Assembly (NCBI GenBank): GCA_963808455.1
Contig: CAWEHT010000463.1
Coordinates: forward strand, 1 to 26,072
Direction of reading: 5' to 3'
Source: CAWEHT01 sp963808455
GTDB taxonomy: Bacteria > Chloroflexota > Anaerolineae > CG2-30-64-16
DNA: 26,072 nucleotides
The notes beneath the pieces are model-generated. The model made no database searches, was not told the DNA's origin, and saw only the letters and a list, made by a program, of their open reading frames with translations. Positions 1 to 8,958 of this stretch are shown piece after piece (positions within the stretch are counted from its first letter, which is position 1; the number at the start of each line of letters is the position of its first letter). Both the position numbers and the translations under genes were made by a program.

Positions 1-480
1 TCATTGTTATTGGTAGTTTTCAACGCCATTTACCTGCTGCCCGCGGAATCTCAAGGGCCTGGGCGACAATTTCGATCCGGAAGGTCGTCGCACGTCATTC
101 CTGCGCTCATCAAGAAATGCATCGATGCCCTCAGTGAGGCGATGACCACATCGTGGCCTGGGCGACGGTTCGCCCACCGCGGTTTCTCTACGTGGAGGAC
201 GCGGCCGCCGGCATCGTGTTGGCCGCCGAGCGCTATAACGACAGCGCACCTGTCAATCTGGGCTCGCGTTCGAGATCAGCATCAGAGACCTGACCAAGAC
301 CGTTGCCCGCTTGTGCAGGTTCAAGGGTCGCATCGTGTGGGACACGGACCAACCGAATGGGCAGCCGCGGCGCAAGCTCGATGTCACCCGTGCCAGGGAC
401 TCTTTTGGCTTCCTGGCCCGGACTGCCTTCGAGGAGGGCCTCGCGCGGACCATCACGCGCGCTATGAACAAGACCGGAAC
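1..480 (+). pseudogene. Partial, frameshifted copy of fcl-like gene (left arm)
   Basis: Translated pieces match the C-terminal part of the fcl-like SDR at 5293-6450: the segment ending NAIYLLP near the start, IPALIKKCIDA around 90-125, and CRFKGRIVWDTDQPNG at about 314-361. The frame breaks several times (for example around 50, 130, 170 and 265), so no intact product is possible. At 430-470 this arm reads differently from the right arm, and the C-terminus of the true gene is unresolved in both. It is a duplicate produced by the fold-back, not an independent gene. Confidence 0.8.
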
Positions 481-487
481 GCCGGGA

Positions 488-516
488 TTGACAATCCCCT
501 CGGCCCATGCTAGATT
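488..516 (+). promoter_or_regulatory. Copy of sigma-70-like promoter (left arm)
   Basis: TTGACA at 488-493 and TAGATT at 511-516 are separated by 17 bases. This is the left-arm copy of the promoter at 5290-5318. Confidence 0.55.
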
Positions 517-633
517 GACCAGGCCGAGGTTGGCCTCGCGGACAAGTTGCCGCCGGCGAGCTGAAGCATTTTGGAGTTGGCTACCGCAAGCTGGGAGGCT
601 CTCGCGGCCGGATCGAGGAGCATCGCGATCGAT

Positions 634-1714
634 ATGATCAGTGCTCGCAGGACCATCGTAGTCATGGAAGGAGACCAGACCGGACAAGAGTTGTTGCGCG
701 AGGGCCTGCGCGTGATCGACCCTGCCGTGACAGGAGTGGAGGTTGAATTCCGGACCTTCGACTTGAGCCTGGCAAACCGGCGTGCGACCCATAACGACGT
801 GGTACATCAGGCTGCTGCGGCGTTGCGCGCTGCTGGGTTGGGACTGAAGGCCGCTACGATCACACCGGAGGGCACGAACGATGTTGGCAGCCCGAATGCC
901 CTGATCCGCAAGGAAGTGGACGGCAAGGTCATCGTGCGTACCGGGCGGCGCATCCCCGGCACACCGTCGATTGCCGGCGTGCACACGCCCATCACTGTGG
1001 TCCGCATGGCCGTCGATGATGCTTATGGCGCCCGTGAATGGCGCGAAGAACGGGATGGCGACGAATGGGCCTATCGCGAAGAAAGGATCAGCCGCAGCAC
1101 CTGTCGCGCCGTCGCTGAATATGCCTTCTGGCATGCCAGCCGGACACGCGCCAAGGTGTTCGGCGGGCCCAAGTATACGGTTTCGCCCATCTATGAGGGC
1201 ATGCTCAAGGAAGAGATGGACGCAGCGGCCCACCGGTATCCGGCCGTCCTCTACGAACCACATCTCATCGATGCCACTTATGCCCTGCTCTTGACCGATG
1301 CCGGCGAGGGGATGGTCATCCCGGCGCTGAACCGCGACGGTGACGCCCTGAGCGATCTTGTCTTGCAGATGTTCGGCACTCTGGCAGGAGCGGAGCTTTG
1401 CTCCTGGCTTTTGACGAGCAGTTCAGGCCGGTGGTCGTGATGGCGGAGGCGCCGCACGGCACGGCGCCCGCTCTGGCGGGCAAGAACGTGGCCAACCCGA
1501 TGGCCATGATCCTTGCGGGAGGAGCCGTGCTGGACGCCATCGGGACCCCTGGCGCCAAGCTGGCAAAGCGAGCGATTCACGAGCTGTCTTTGAAGCAGTC
1601 TACGAAGGCGTGCGCACGGCCGACCTCGGTGGCCACGCGGCAACGACCGAATTCACCGATGAGGTCATTCGCCGGGTGCGGACCAAGCTCGACGTCTGGT
1701 CTGTGCTAGGGTAG
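634..1714 (+). pseudogene. Frameshifted copy of dehydrogenase gene (left arm)
   Basis: This is a reverse copy of the dehydrogenase at 4089-5178. The N-terminal two thirds read cleanly, including the junction that is frameshifted in the right arm (CTGTCGCGCC near 1105). The copy then loses one T at about 1396 and another at about 1582. In both cases right-arm GAGTCT has become GAGCT. The usual start ATGGATCTG is altered to ATCGATATG here. It is useful mainly for correcting the right arm. Confidence 0.8.
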
Positions 1715-1721
1715 GGATCGG

Positions 1722-2890
1722 ATGTCGCCCTCCAAGCTTGCATGGCATTTTCAGACTATTCCCGGCTGGGCAACGCAACTTGTGAACTCCAGCTGGGTGA
1801 AGGTCATGGACCCACCTGCTGTGAATCCTTTTCCGGGCGAACAGGTGATCGGCCGGGTTTTCGTGCCGGACTCACAGGCTGATCCTCTGATCATGCAGGG
1901 AGCCGCTGGCGCCGAGAAATACTTCAATCAATGCTTGCCGGCCTATCAGCAGGCGCCATATTGCTATGCCTTTGAGGCGCCCAACGAGTCCCCCGTTTCG
2001 GGTCTGACCAACGCGTAGCGTTGGTAGCTTTCACGCAGCGTTGGGTGCAACTGATGCACCAGAACAATTACCGTACGGTTGCCCTCTGCCTTGCCGTCGG
2101 CTGGCCCGATATCGGCCAGGCAGGGGATCTGGCCGGAGCATTGGCGGATACTGACTACTGGGGATTGCACGAGTACAGCGCGCCCAGCATGGAGAGCGAA
2201 AGCGGTTGGTTGTGCCTTCGTTATCGCCGAACGGTGCAAGAAATCGAGCTCGCGGTGGCACGCATACCCCCTCCGCCGTCACCGAGTGTGGAATAGACTG
2301 GGGGCGACCAGTCGCCCACGGGTTGGTTGGAAGGCCTTTGCGAATCCCACCGAGTATCTGAGCGAGTTGATCTGGTACGATGGAGAGCTGCAGACCGATG
2401 ATTATGTGCAAGCGGCAACAATTTTCACTTCCGGACCCAACGCCGACTGGACGGACTACGACGTCGATGAGACCCTCAGCCGTAACCTGGCAGCATACAT
2501 CGAGCAACAGCGGTCGCTGCCGGCGGCATCCCCGGCTCCTACGCCCATGAGTGCTGAATTCGCTCTTCAACGGCCGTTACCAGACGGCAGGCTGGATATC
2601 GCAAGGTTCGGTGACTCACCACCGATTATCGGAAACGGGTTGGCCGGGCAAACGGCATAGACTACGCCGCCGACCAGGGCACGAACGTGTTGGCTGCGCA
2701 TGCCGGTAGCCGTACCCTTGGCCAAGATGCAGGCTAGGGCACTTTCGTGCGGGTCACGACGCAGGACGGCATTGTCGATCCTTTACGCCGGATCTTCAGG
2801 ATGCTGGAGTCACCGATGGGTGGGCGGCTGGACGTGCAGGCGACGACTTGGGCATGTGGGTAGCACAGGTAAGTCCAGCAGCCCCCACCT
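1722..2890 (+). pseudogene. Frameshifted copy of glycosidase-M23 gene (left arm)
   Basis: This is a reverse copy of the minus-strand gene at 2891-4081. It starts MSPSKLAWHF as in the right arm. It has a premature stop after GLTNA at about 2018 and further frame breaks near 2270 and after 2580. The last part of the peptidase domain is scrambled by indels up to the fold point. Confidence 0.8.
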
Positions 2891-4081
2891 TCCATCCGAA
2901 ATGCAGGTGGGGGCTGCTGGAGTTACCTGTGCTACCCACATGGCCGATCGTGGCCTGCGCGTCCACCGCCTGCCCATCGGTGACTGCAGCATCCTGAAGA
3001 TGGGCGTAAAGGGTCTGAACAATGCCGTCCTGCGTCGTGACCCGCACGAAAGTGCCGTAGCCTGCATCTTGGCCAAGGGTACAGCTACCGGCATGCGCAG
3101 CCAACACGTTCGTGCCCTGGTCGGCGGCGTAGTCTATGCCATTGTGCCCGGCCAAACCCGTTTCCGAATAATCGGTGGTCGAGTCACCGAACCATTGCGA
3201 TATCCAGCCCGTGCCGTCTGGTAACGGCCGTTGAAGAGCGAATTCAGCACTCATGGGCGTAGGAGCCGGGGATGCCGCCGGCAGCGACCGCTGTTGCTCG
3301 ATGTATGCTGCCAGGTTACGGCTGAGGGTCTCATCGACGTCGTAGTCCGTCCAGTCGGCGTTGGGTCCGGAAGTGAAAATTGTTGCCGCTTGCACATAAT
3401 CATCGGTCTGCAGCTCTCCATCGTACCAGATCAACTCGCTCAGATACTCGGTGGGATTCGCAAAGGCCTTCCAACCAACCCGTGGGCGATTGATCACCCC
3501 CCCGTCTATTCCACACTCGGTGATCAGCAGAGGGGGATGCGTGCCCCCGCGAGCTCGAGTTCTTGCACCGTTCGGCGATAACGAAGGCACAACCAACCGC
3601 TTTCGCTCTCCATGCTGGGCGCGCTGTACTCGTGCAATCCCCAGTAGTCAGTATCCGCCAATGCTCCGGCCAGATCCCCTGCCTGGCCGATATCGGGCCA
3701 GCCGACGGCAAGGCAGAGGGCAACCGTACGGTAATTGTTCTGGTGCATCAGTTGCACCCAACGCTGCGTGAAAGCTACCAACGCTGCGCGTTGGTCAGAC
3801 CCCGAAACGGGGGGCTCGTTGGGCGCCTCAAAGGCATAGCAATATGGCGCCTGCTGATAGGCCGGCAAGCATTGATTGAAGTATTTCTCGGCGCCAGCGG
3901 CTCCCTGCATGATCAGAGGATCAGCCTGTGAGTCCGGCACGAAAACCCGGCCGATCACCTGTTGGCCCGGAAAAGGATTCACAGCAGGTGGGTCCATGAC
4001 CTTCACCCAGCTGGAGTTCACAAGTTGCGTTGCCCAGCCGGGAATAGTCTGAAAATGCCATGCAAGCTTGGAGGGCGACAT
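2891..4081 (-). CDS. Glycosidase-like TIM-barrel domain fused to M23 peptidase, truncated at fold-back
   Basis: The predicted product joins two wall-hydrolase-like parts. The N-terminal ~210 residues (MSPSKLAWHF...) look like a glycoside-hydrolase barrel: they contain CYAFEAPNEPP and DYWGLHEY, and after a frame correction ITECG, which resembles the catalytic-glutamate strand of such barrels. A Pro/Ala-rich linker (SLPAASPAPTP) follows. An M23 (LytM) zinc endopeptidase domain comes next, with HNGIDYAA (His and Asp ligands), YAHL, and HLHF as the last ligand motif. One frame break lies near 3530 within a C-rich run. The gene runs into the fold point just after HLHFGWK, so the true C-terminus is missing. 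No signal peptide precedes the barrel, and the stop of the upstream gene is only 7 bases before the ATG, so no longer N-terminus is available. A peptidoglycan remodelling enzyme or endolysin-like protein is the best inference. Confidence 0.65.
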
Positions 4082-4088
4082 CCGATCC

Positions 4089-5178
4089 CTACCCTAGCAC
4101 AGACCAGACGTCGAGCTTGGTCCGCACCCGGCGAATGACCTCATCGGTGAATTCGGTCGTTGCCGCGTGGCCACCGAGGTCGGCCGTGCGCACGCCTTCG
4201 TAGACTGCTTCAAAGACAGACTCGTGAATCGCTCGCTTTGCCAGCTTGGCGCCAGGGGTCCCGATGGCGTCCAGCACGGCTCCTCCCGCAAGGATCATGG
4301 CCATCGGGTTGGCCACGTTCTTGCCCGCCAGAGCGGGCGCCGTGCCGTGCGGCGCCTCCGCCATCACGACCACCGGCCTGAACTGCTCGTCAAAAGCCAG
4401 GAGCAAAGACTCCGCTCCTGCCAGAGTGCCAAACATCTGCAAGACAAGATCGCTCAGGGCGTCGCCGTCGCGGTTCAGCGCCGGGATGACCATCCCCTCG
4501 CCGGCATCGGTCAAGAGCAGGGCATAAGTGGCATCGATGAGATGTGGTTCGTAGAGGACGGCCGGATACCGGTGGGCCGCTGCGTCCATCTCTTCCTTGA
4601 GCATGCCCTCATAGATGGGCGAAACCGTATACTTGGGCCCGCCGAACACCTTGGCGCGTGTCCGGCTGGCATGCCAGAAGGCATATTCAGCGACGGCGCG
4701 AACAGGTGCTGCGGCTGATCCTTTCTTCGCGATAGGCCCATTCGTCGCCATCCCGTTCTTCGCGCCATTCACGGGCGCCATAAGCATCATCGACGGCCAT
4801 GCGGACCACAGTGATGGGCGCGTGCACGCCGGCAATCGACGGTGTGCCGGGGATGCGCCGCCCGGTACGCACGATGACCTTGCCGTCCACTTCCTTGCGG
4901 ATCAGGGCATTCGGGCTGCCAACATCGTTCGCGCCCTCCGGTGTGATCGTAGCGGCCTTCAGTCCCAACCCAGCAGCGCGCAACGCCGCAGCAGCCTGAT
5001 GTACCACGTCGTTATGGGTCGCACGCCGGTTTGCCAGGCTCAAGTCGAAGGTCCGGAATTCAACCTCCACTCCTGTCACGGCAGGGTCGATCACACGCAG
5101 GCCCTCGCGCAACAACTCTTGTCCGGTCTGGTCTCCTTCCATGACTACGATGGTCCTGCGAGCACTGATCAGATCCAT
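4089..5178 (-). CDS. Isocitrate/isopropylmalate dehydrogenase family protein
   Basis: This is an NAD(P)-dependent beta-decarboxylating dehydrogenase. Landmarks are an N-terminal strand followed by EGDQTGQELL, the substrate-loop region with ITPEGANDVGSPNALIRKEVDG, YEPHLIDATYALL, NRDGDALSDL (metal-binding aspartates) and EAPHGTAPALAGKNVANP (cofactor loop). It most resembles isocitrate dehydrogenases, but substrate choice is inferred. The start ATG at 5178 has GAGGAG about 7 bases upstream. A one-base insertion at about 4701 splits the frame. The left-arm copy lacks it, and removing it gives exactly 363 codons. A strong promoter lies about 110 bases upstream, so the gene can be expressed separately from the sugar operon. 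The glycosidase-M23 gene follows 7 bases after the stop. Confidence 0.8.
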
Positions 5179-5289
5179 CGCGATGCTCCTCGATCCGGCC
5201 GCGAGAGCCTCCCAGCTTGCGGTAGCCAACTCCAAAATGCTTCAGCTCGCCGGCGGCAACTTGTCCGCGAGGCGAACCTCGGCCTGGTC

Positions 5290-5318
5290 AATCTAGCATG
5301 GGCCGAGGGGATTGTCAA
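5290..5318 (-). promoter_or_regulatory. Consensus-like sigma-70 promoter for dehydrogenase gene
   Basis: On the minus strand TTGACA (5318-5313) and TAGATT (5295-5290) are separated by exactly 17 bases. The transcript would start near 5283 and carry a leader of about 105 bases before the ATG at 5178. The element overlaps or closely follows the end of the fcl-like gene. It is the best hexamer pair noticed in the window. Activity is inferred from sequence only. Confidence 0.6.
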
Positions 5319-6450
5319 TCCCGGCGTTCCGGTCTTGTTCATCAGCGCGTGATGGTCCCGCGAGGCCCTCCTCGAAGGCAGTCCGGGCCAGGAAGCCAAA
5401 AGAGTCCCTGGCACGGGTGACATCGAGCTTGCGCCGCGGCTGCCCATTCGGTTGGTCCGTGTCCCACACGATGCGACCCTTGAACCTGCACAAGCGGGCA
5501 ACGGTCTCGGTCAGGTCTCTGATGCTGATCTCGAACGCGGAGCCCAGATTGACAGGTGCGCTGTCGTTATAGCGCTCGGCGGCCAACACGATGCCGGCGG
5601 CCGCGTCCTCCACGTAGAGAAACTCGCGCGTGGGCGAACCGTCGCCCCAGGCCACGATGTGGTCATCGCCTCGCTCGCGGGCATCGATGCATTTCTTGAT
5701 GAGCGCAGGAATGACGTGCGACGACTCCGGATCGAAATTGTCGCCGGGGCCGTAGAGATTCACGGGCAGCAGGTAAATGGCGTTGAAGCCATATTGTTGG
5801 CGGTATGCCTGCGCTTGCACCAGCAGCATCTTCTTGGCAAGGCCGTAAGGCGCGTTGGTCTCCTCAGGGTAGCCGTTCCAAAGCTCTTCCTCTCGAAAGG
5901 GCACAGGCGCGAACTTTGGATAGGCACATATCGTGCCCAGGCCCACGAATTTGCTGACCCCGGCTACCCACGATTCGTGCAAGAGCTGCACGCTCATCAT
6001 GAGGTTGTCATAGAAAAACTCCGCCGGGTGAGCGCGGTTGGCGCCGATGCCGCCGACACGGGCTGCCAGATGGATGACCATGTCGACCGGCTTTGTGGCC
6101 GCGTCAGAGGCGATCTTCGGGCCTGATGCTGAGGGGCCCGCCGCCGTACCCGGTTGGCTGGCGCCAGAAGCCACGCGGATCCCCAACGGCGAAGGCATGG
6201 ACGTGTCGCCGAGAAGCCGGCGGACGGCTGCCAGATCGCGAAGATCGTAATCTCGGCTGCGCGGGACGATGACCTCGCGGGCACCCCGCTCCCGCAGCTT
6301 AGCCACCACGAAAGAGCCCAAGAAGCCGGCGCCACCCGTGACGATGACACGCTTGCCGGCCCAGTAAGGCTGGCTCTCGGGCCAGACGTCGCCCTGAGGC
6401 GAGGTCCCAGGACGTGATCCATTGGGTATGTTGGCTTGCTCCACGACCAC
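5293..6450 (-). CDS. GDP-L-fucose synthase-like extended SDR
   Basis: This is an NAD(P)-dependent epimerase/reductase of the GDP-L-fucose synthase (Fcl/WcaG) type. It has the Rossmann motif TGGAGFLGS (about residues 38-46), HLAARVGGIGAN, the family signature GTICAYPK, and the catalytic pair in YGLAKK (Tyr~202, Lys~206). The GTG at 6450 is chosen because AAGGAG lies 5 bases upstream. The GTG at 6456 would overlap that site. Two oddities stand out. There is a ~30-residue N-terminal extension, and an Ala/Ser/Gly/Pro-rich insertion of nearly 40 residues (about 82-120) sits before the VDMVIHLAA strand. After EEGL the two arms disagree, so the last ~20 residues as read here are probably frameshifted. 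No GDP-mannose 4,6-dehydratase gene is present nearby, so the actual substrate is uncertain. Confidence 0.75.
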   Translation of the reverse strand: MVVEQANIPNGSRPGTSPQGDVWPESQPYWAGKRVIVTGGAGFLGSFVVAKLRERGAREVIVPRSRDYDLRDLAAVRRLLGDTSMPSPLGIRVASGASQPGTAAGPSASGPKIASDAATKPVDMVIHLAARVGGIGANRAHPAEFFYDNLMMSVQLLHESWVAGVSKFVGLGTICAYPKFAPVPFREEELWNGYPEETNAPYGLAKKMLLVQAQAYRQQYGFNAIYLLPVNLYGPGDNFDPESSHVIPALIKKCIDARERGDDHIVAWGDGSPTREFLYVEDAAAGIVLAAERYNDSAPVNLGSAFEISIRDLTETVARLCRFKGRIVWDTDQPNGQPRRKLDVTRARDSFGFLARTAFEEGLAGPSRADEQDRNAGIDNPLGPC

Positions 6451-6547
6451 GCGCACTCCTTGTCATTGCGACCGCACGGCCCACGCCGGGAACAGGCGCG
6501 CCCTGCTCTACCGATCCGCGAACGGCTGATGGCCCCTGTGGCCACCG

Positions 6548-7522
6548 TCAACTGGTGACAATTTCGCGCGCCCAGGCGCGGTTGGCATCGTACCAGGCAA
6601 CCAGGTTGCGCAAACCCTGCGCAAACGGCACCTGCGATCGCCAGCCGAGCAGGCGTTCGGCTTTGCCGACGTCGGCCCACGTGGCAGGGACGTCGGCGAC
6701 GTGCATCGGCCTGAAGACCAGCTCAGCCTTGCGACCAATCAGCTCTTCGAGCATGCGGATGGTATCCATCAGCACCACAGGTGCATCGGACCCCAGGTTG
6801 ACGATCTCGTAGCCCAACGGCCCCAGGGCTGCAATGGTACCACGCGCGATATCATCCACATAAGTGAAATCGCGCGATTGGCTGCCATCGCCATAGACCA
6901 ACACCGGCGTGCCTTCGTTGATCCATTGCGTAAAGCGGAAAAGGCTCATGTCCGGACGTCCCGCCGGGCCGTAGACCGTGAAATAACGCACCACACTTAC
7001 GTCGATGCCAAACAAATGATGATAAGCATAGCAGAGCGCCTCGGCCCCTTTCTTTGAGGCCGCATAAGGCGAGAGTGGATGGTCGGTGTCGGCGTCCTCT
7101 CGAAATGGCAAGGGGTTGGCCGCACCATACAGGCTGGACGTGGAGGCCAGCAGGAACTTGGGCACGTGGCGCTCTCTGCTGAGTTCTAGAAGGTTGAGCG
7201 TGCCCGTCATATTGGTTGCGATGTAGGCCCAGGGGTTCTCAACCGACTGGCGCACGCCTGCCCGTGCGGCAAGGTTGATCACGGCTGCCAACTCCTGGTC
7301 TCCCACGGCGCGCATCAGTTCCGCCCGGTCCGTGATGTCCACAAGGTGGAACACGAAAGCCGGCTGGCATTGGAGCTGCGCCAGGCGCCAGTGTTTCAAA
7401 CGCACGTCGTAGGCATCATTCAGGTTGTCCACCCCTATGACGCTATGTCCCGCCTCCAGGAGGAGCTGAGTCACCCTGGAAGCGATGAAACCGGCCACGC
7501 CGGTTACGAGGAAGTTAGCCAT
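6548..7522 (-). CDS. UDP-glucuronate 4-epimerase
   Basis: This 324-residue extended SDR interconverts UDP-glucuronate and UDP-galacturonate. It has the clade signature NLNDAYDVRLK after the Rossmann fold, TSSLYGAANPLPF, the catalytic pair Y153/K157 in YAASKK, and the FTVYGPAGRPDMSLF segment typical of this epimerase family. The Rossmann motif is GVAGFIAS, with Ala in place of the third glycine. UDP-glucuronate would come from the UDP-glucose dehydrogenase encoded two genes upstream. The gene lies about 108 bases after the wbpA-like stop. The ribosome site is weak (GGATG). About 97 bases with no visible feature separate it from the next gene. Confidence 0.82.
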   Translation of the reverse strand: MANFLVTGVAGFIASRVTQLLLEAGHSVIGVDNLNDAYDVRLKHWRLAQLQCQPAFVFHLVDITDRAELMRAVGDQELAAVINLAARAGVRQSVENPWAYIATNMTGTLNLLELSRERHVPKFLLASTSSLYGAANPLPFREDADTDHPLSPYAASKKGAEALCYAYHHLFGIDVSVVRYFTVYGPAGRPDMSLFRFTQWINEGTPVLVYGDGSQSRDFTYVDDIARGTIAALGPLGYEIVNLGSDAPVVLMDTIRMLEELIGRKAELVFRPMHVADVPATWADVGKAERLLGWRSQVPFAQGLRNLVAWYDANRAWAREIVTS

Positions 7523-7630
7523 GGATCATCCGTCATTCTGATGGGCTTCCCGATCCATCGATGCAGCAAGTGCTGCGAGCTGGTGGCGCACCCGCGCAGG
7601 TTCCCGGCCCTTGGGCATCCCCCGCGCGGC

Positions 7631-8921
7631 TCAAACGAGGGCGTGCCGCGTGTCCACGATCAGGCGCGCCTGCTGTCGGATCACTTCCCAATCATACGAC
7701 GAATGGTCTGTCGCGATGACCAGGCAGTCCGCGGCCGCCACTGCCGCCATCAGGTCGGCCTCCGAGCGCAGGCCGTGACCGTTGTGTTCAATGGCAGCTA
7801 CGTAAGGATCGTGGTAGCGGACGTCAGCCCCCTTCTGGCGCAAGAGCTCGATCACGTCCAGGGCCGGCGACTCTCGTACATCGCTCACATCCTTCTTGTA
7901 CGCCACCCCCAACACAAGCACGCGGCTCCCCTTCACTGCCTTGCCTGCCTCGTTCAGGGCGTCTTGCACCTTGTCGACCCAGTAGTGCGGCATCTCGCTG
8001 TTGATTTCGCCGGCCAGCTGGATAAAGCGGGCATTGTAATTCAGGGTCTTCAGCTTCCACGAGAGATAGTAGGGGTCCAGTGGGATGCAGTGGCCACCCA
8101 CCCCCGGGCCGGGAGTGAACTTCATGAAGCCATAGGGCTTGCTGGCCGCCGCGTCGATGATCTCCCAAACGTCGAGCCCCAACTTATCGCACATGATCGC
8201 GATCTCGTTGACCAGGGCGATGTTGACCGCCCGAAACGTGTTCTCCAGCAGCTTGACCATCTCGGCTGCACGCGAAGACGACACCGGGATGACCCGCTCT
8301 ATGACCTGGCCGTACAGCGCCAGGGCCACCTCGCGGCAGGCCGCGGTCATGCCCCCCACGACTTTGGGGGTGGTCTCCACCGTCCAGTCTCGGCGCCCCG
8401 GGTCGATGCGCTCTGGCGAAAAGGCCAGAAAGAAATCTTCGCCCACGCGCAACCCACTCCGTTCCAGCGCGGGGCGCAACAACTCCTCGGTTGTGCCAGG
8501 ATAGGTCGTCCAACTCGAGCGACACGATCATCCCGGCATGCATATGCCGCCCCACCGCTTCGCCGGCCGCTACGACGTAGCGCAGGTCGGGGTCCCGGCT
8601 TTTTCCCAACGGTGTGGGCACTGCGATGATCGCGGCAGCGCAGGAATCCAAATCTGCGTAGTCGCTCGTGGCCAGCAGCCGGGGTTCCGACGGCGTCGTT
8701 GCAGCCACATGGGCCAGCCGCTCTGAAGTGATATCCCCGACGTAAGAGCATCCGCGGTTCAGAGCGTCTACTTTTTGCCCATCGACATCGATGCCCACGA
8801 CCCGAAAGCCGCGTTCGGCAAAGGCCACCGCCAGCGGCAGGCCGACATAGCCGAGGCCAACGACCGCAATGCGGGCAGAATGATCCTGGATTGCCGCCAG
8901 GAGTGCCTCTTTAGTTGTCAT
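7631..8921 (-). CDS. UDP-N-acetylhexosamine 6-dehydrogenase, WbpA-like (one frameshift)
   Basis: This nucleotide-sugar dehydrogenase oxidises C6 of a UDP-HexNAc to the uronic acid. The N-terminal Rossmann fold is IAVVGLGYVGLPLAVAFA. The central helices are in RAAEMVKLLENTFRAVNIALVNE. The catalytic cysteine (about 278) is in GVGGHCIPLDPYYL, and the C-terminal UDP-binding domain begins VLVLGVAYKKDVSDVRESPA. GGHCIPLDP is characteristic of the UDP-GlcNAc/UDP-ManNAc branch rather than UDP-glucose dehydrogenases. A one-base insertion near 8515 breaks the frame. Removing it restores the expected segment SLESTTYPGTTEELL apart from one substitution, so a sequencing error is likely. The start ATG at 8921 follows GAGAGAAG. 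The presence of wbpB-, wbpE- and wbpD-like genes in the same operon favours UDP-GlcNAc as substrate. Confidence 0.8.
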
Positions 8922-8958
8922 GGATCTTCTCTCAGAGACCTCTACTTCGAACAGACCG

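Larger units (their letters stand above)
1..2890. repeat. Left arm of 5.8-kb inverted repeat
   Basis: This stretch is the reverse complement of about 2905-5805, with scattered single-base insertions, deletions and substitutions. The arms pair around a 14-base centre (2891-2904). The position sum is 5795 near the centre and 5806 near the outer end, so the left arm has lost about 11 bases net. The first 18 bases are too degraded to align well. Reading frames in this arm break at different places from those in the right arm. This points to a fold-back read or assembly artefact at a contig end. A true genomic palindrome is the less likely alternative. Confidence 0.9.
2905..5805. repeat. Right arm of 5.8-kb inverted repeat
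   Basis: This is the better-quality arm. It is continuous with the rest of the contig and holds the 3' part of the fcl-like gene, the isocitrate/isopropylmalate dehydrogenase gene and the glycosidase-M23 gene, all on the minus strand. Frames are longer here, but it also carries indels: an extra base near 4701 and a frame break near 3530. Confidence 0.9.

Noticed and set aside
253..1263. Long minus-strand open frame opposite the dehydrogenase copy
   Set aside because: It is antisense to a recognised protein and has no family features. GC-rich codon bias commonly leaves such frames open.
1..2890. Second genuine set of dehydrogenase and peptidase genes
   Set aside because: It is a reverse copy of the right arm with more frame breaks and no independent flanking sequence.
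2850..2945. Transcription terminator hairpin at the palindrome centre
   Set aside because: The perfect stem is simply the centre of the 5.8-kb inverted repeat, falls inside the M23 domain, and has no following T run.
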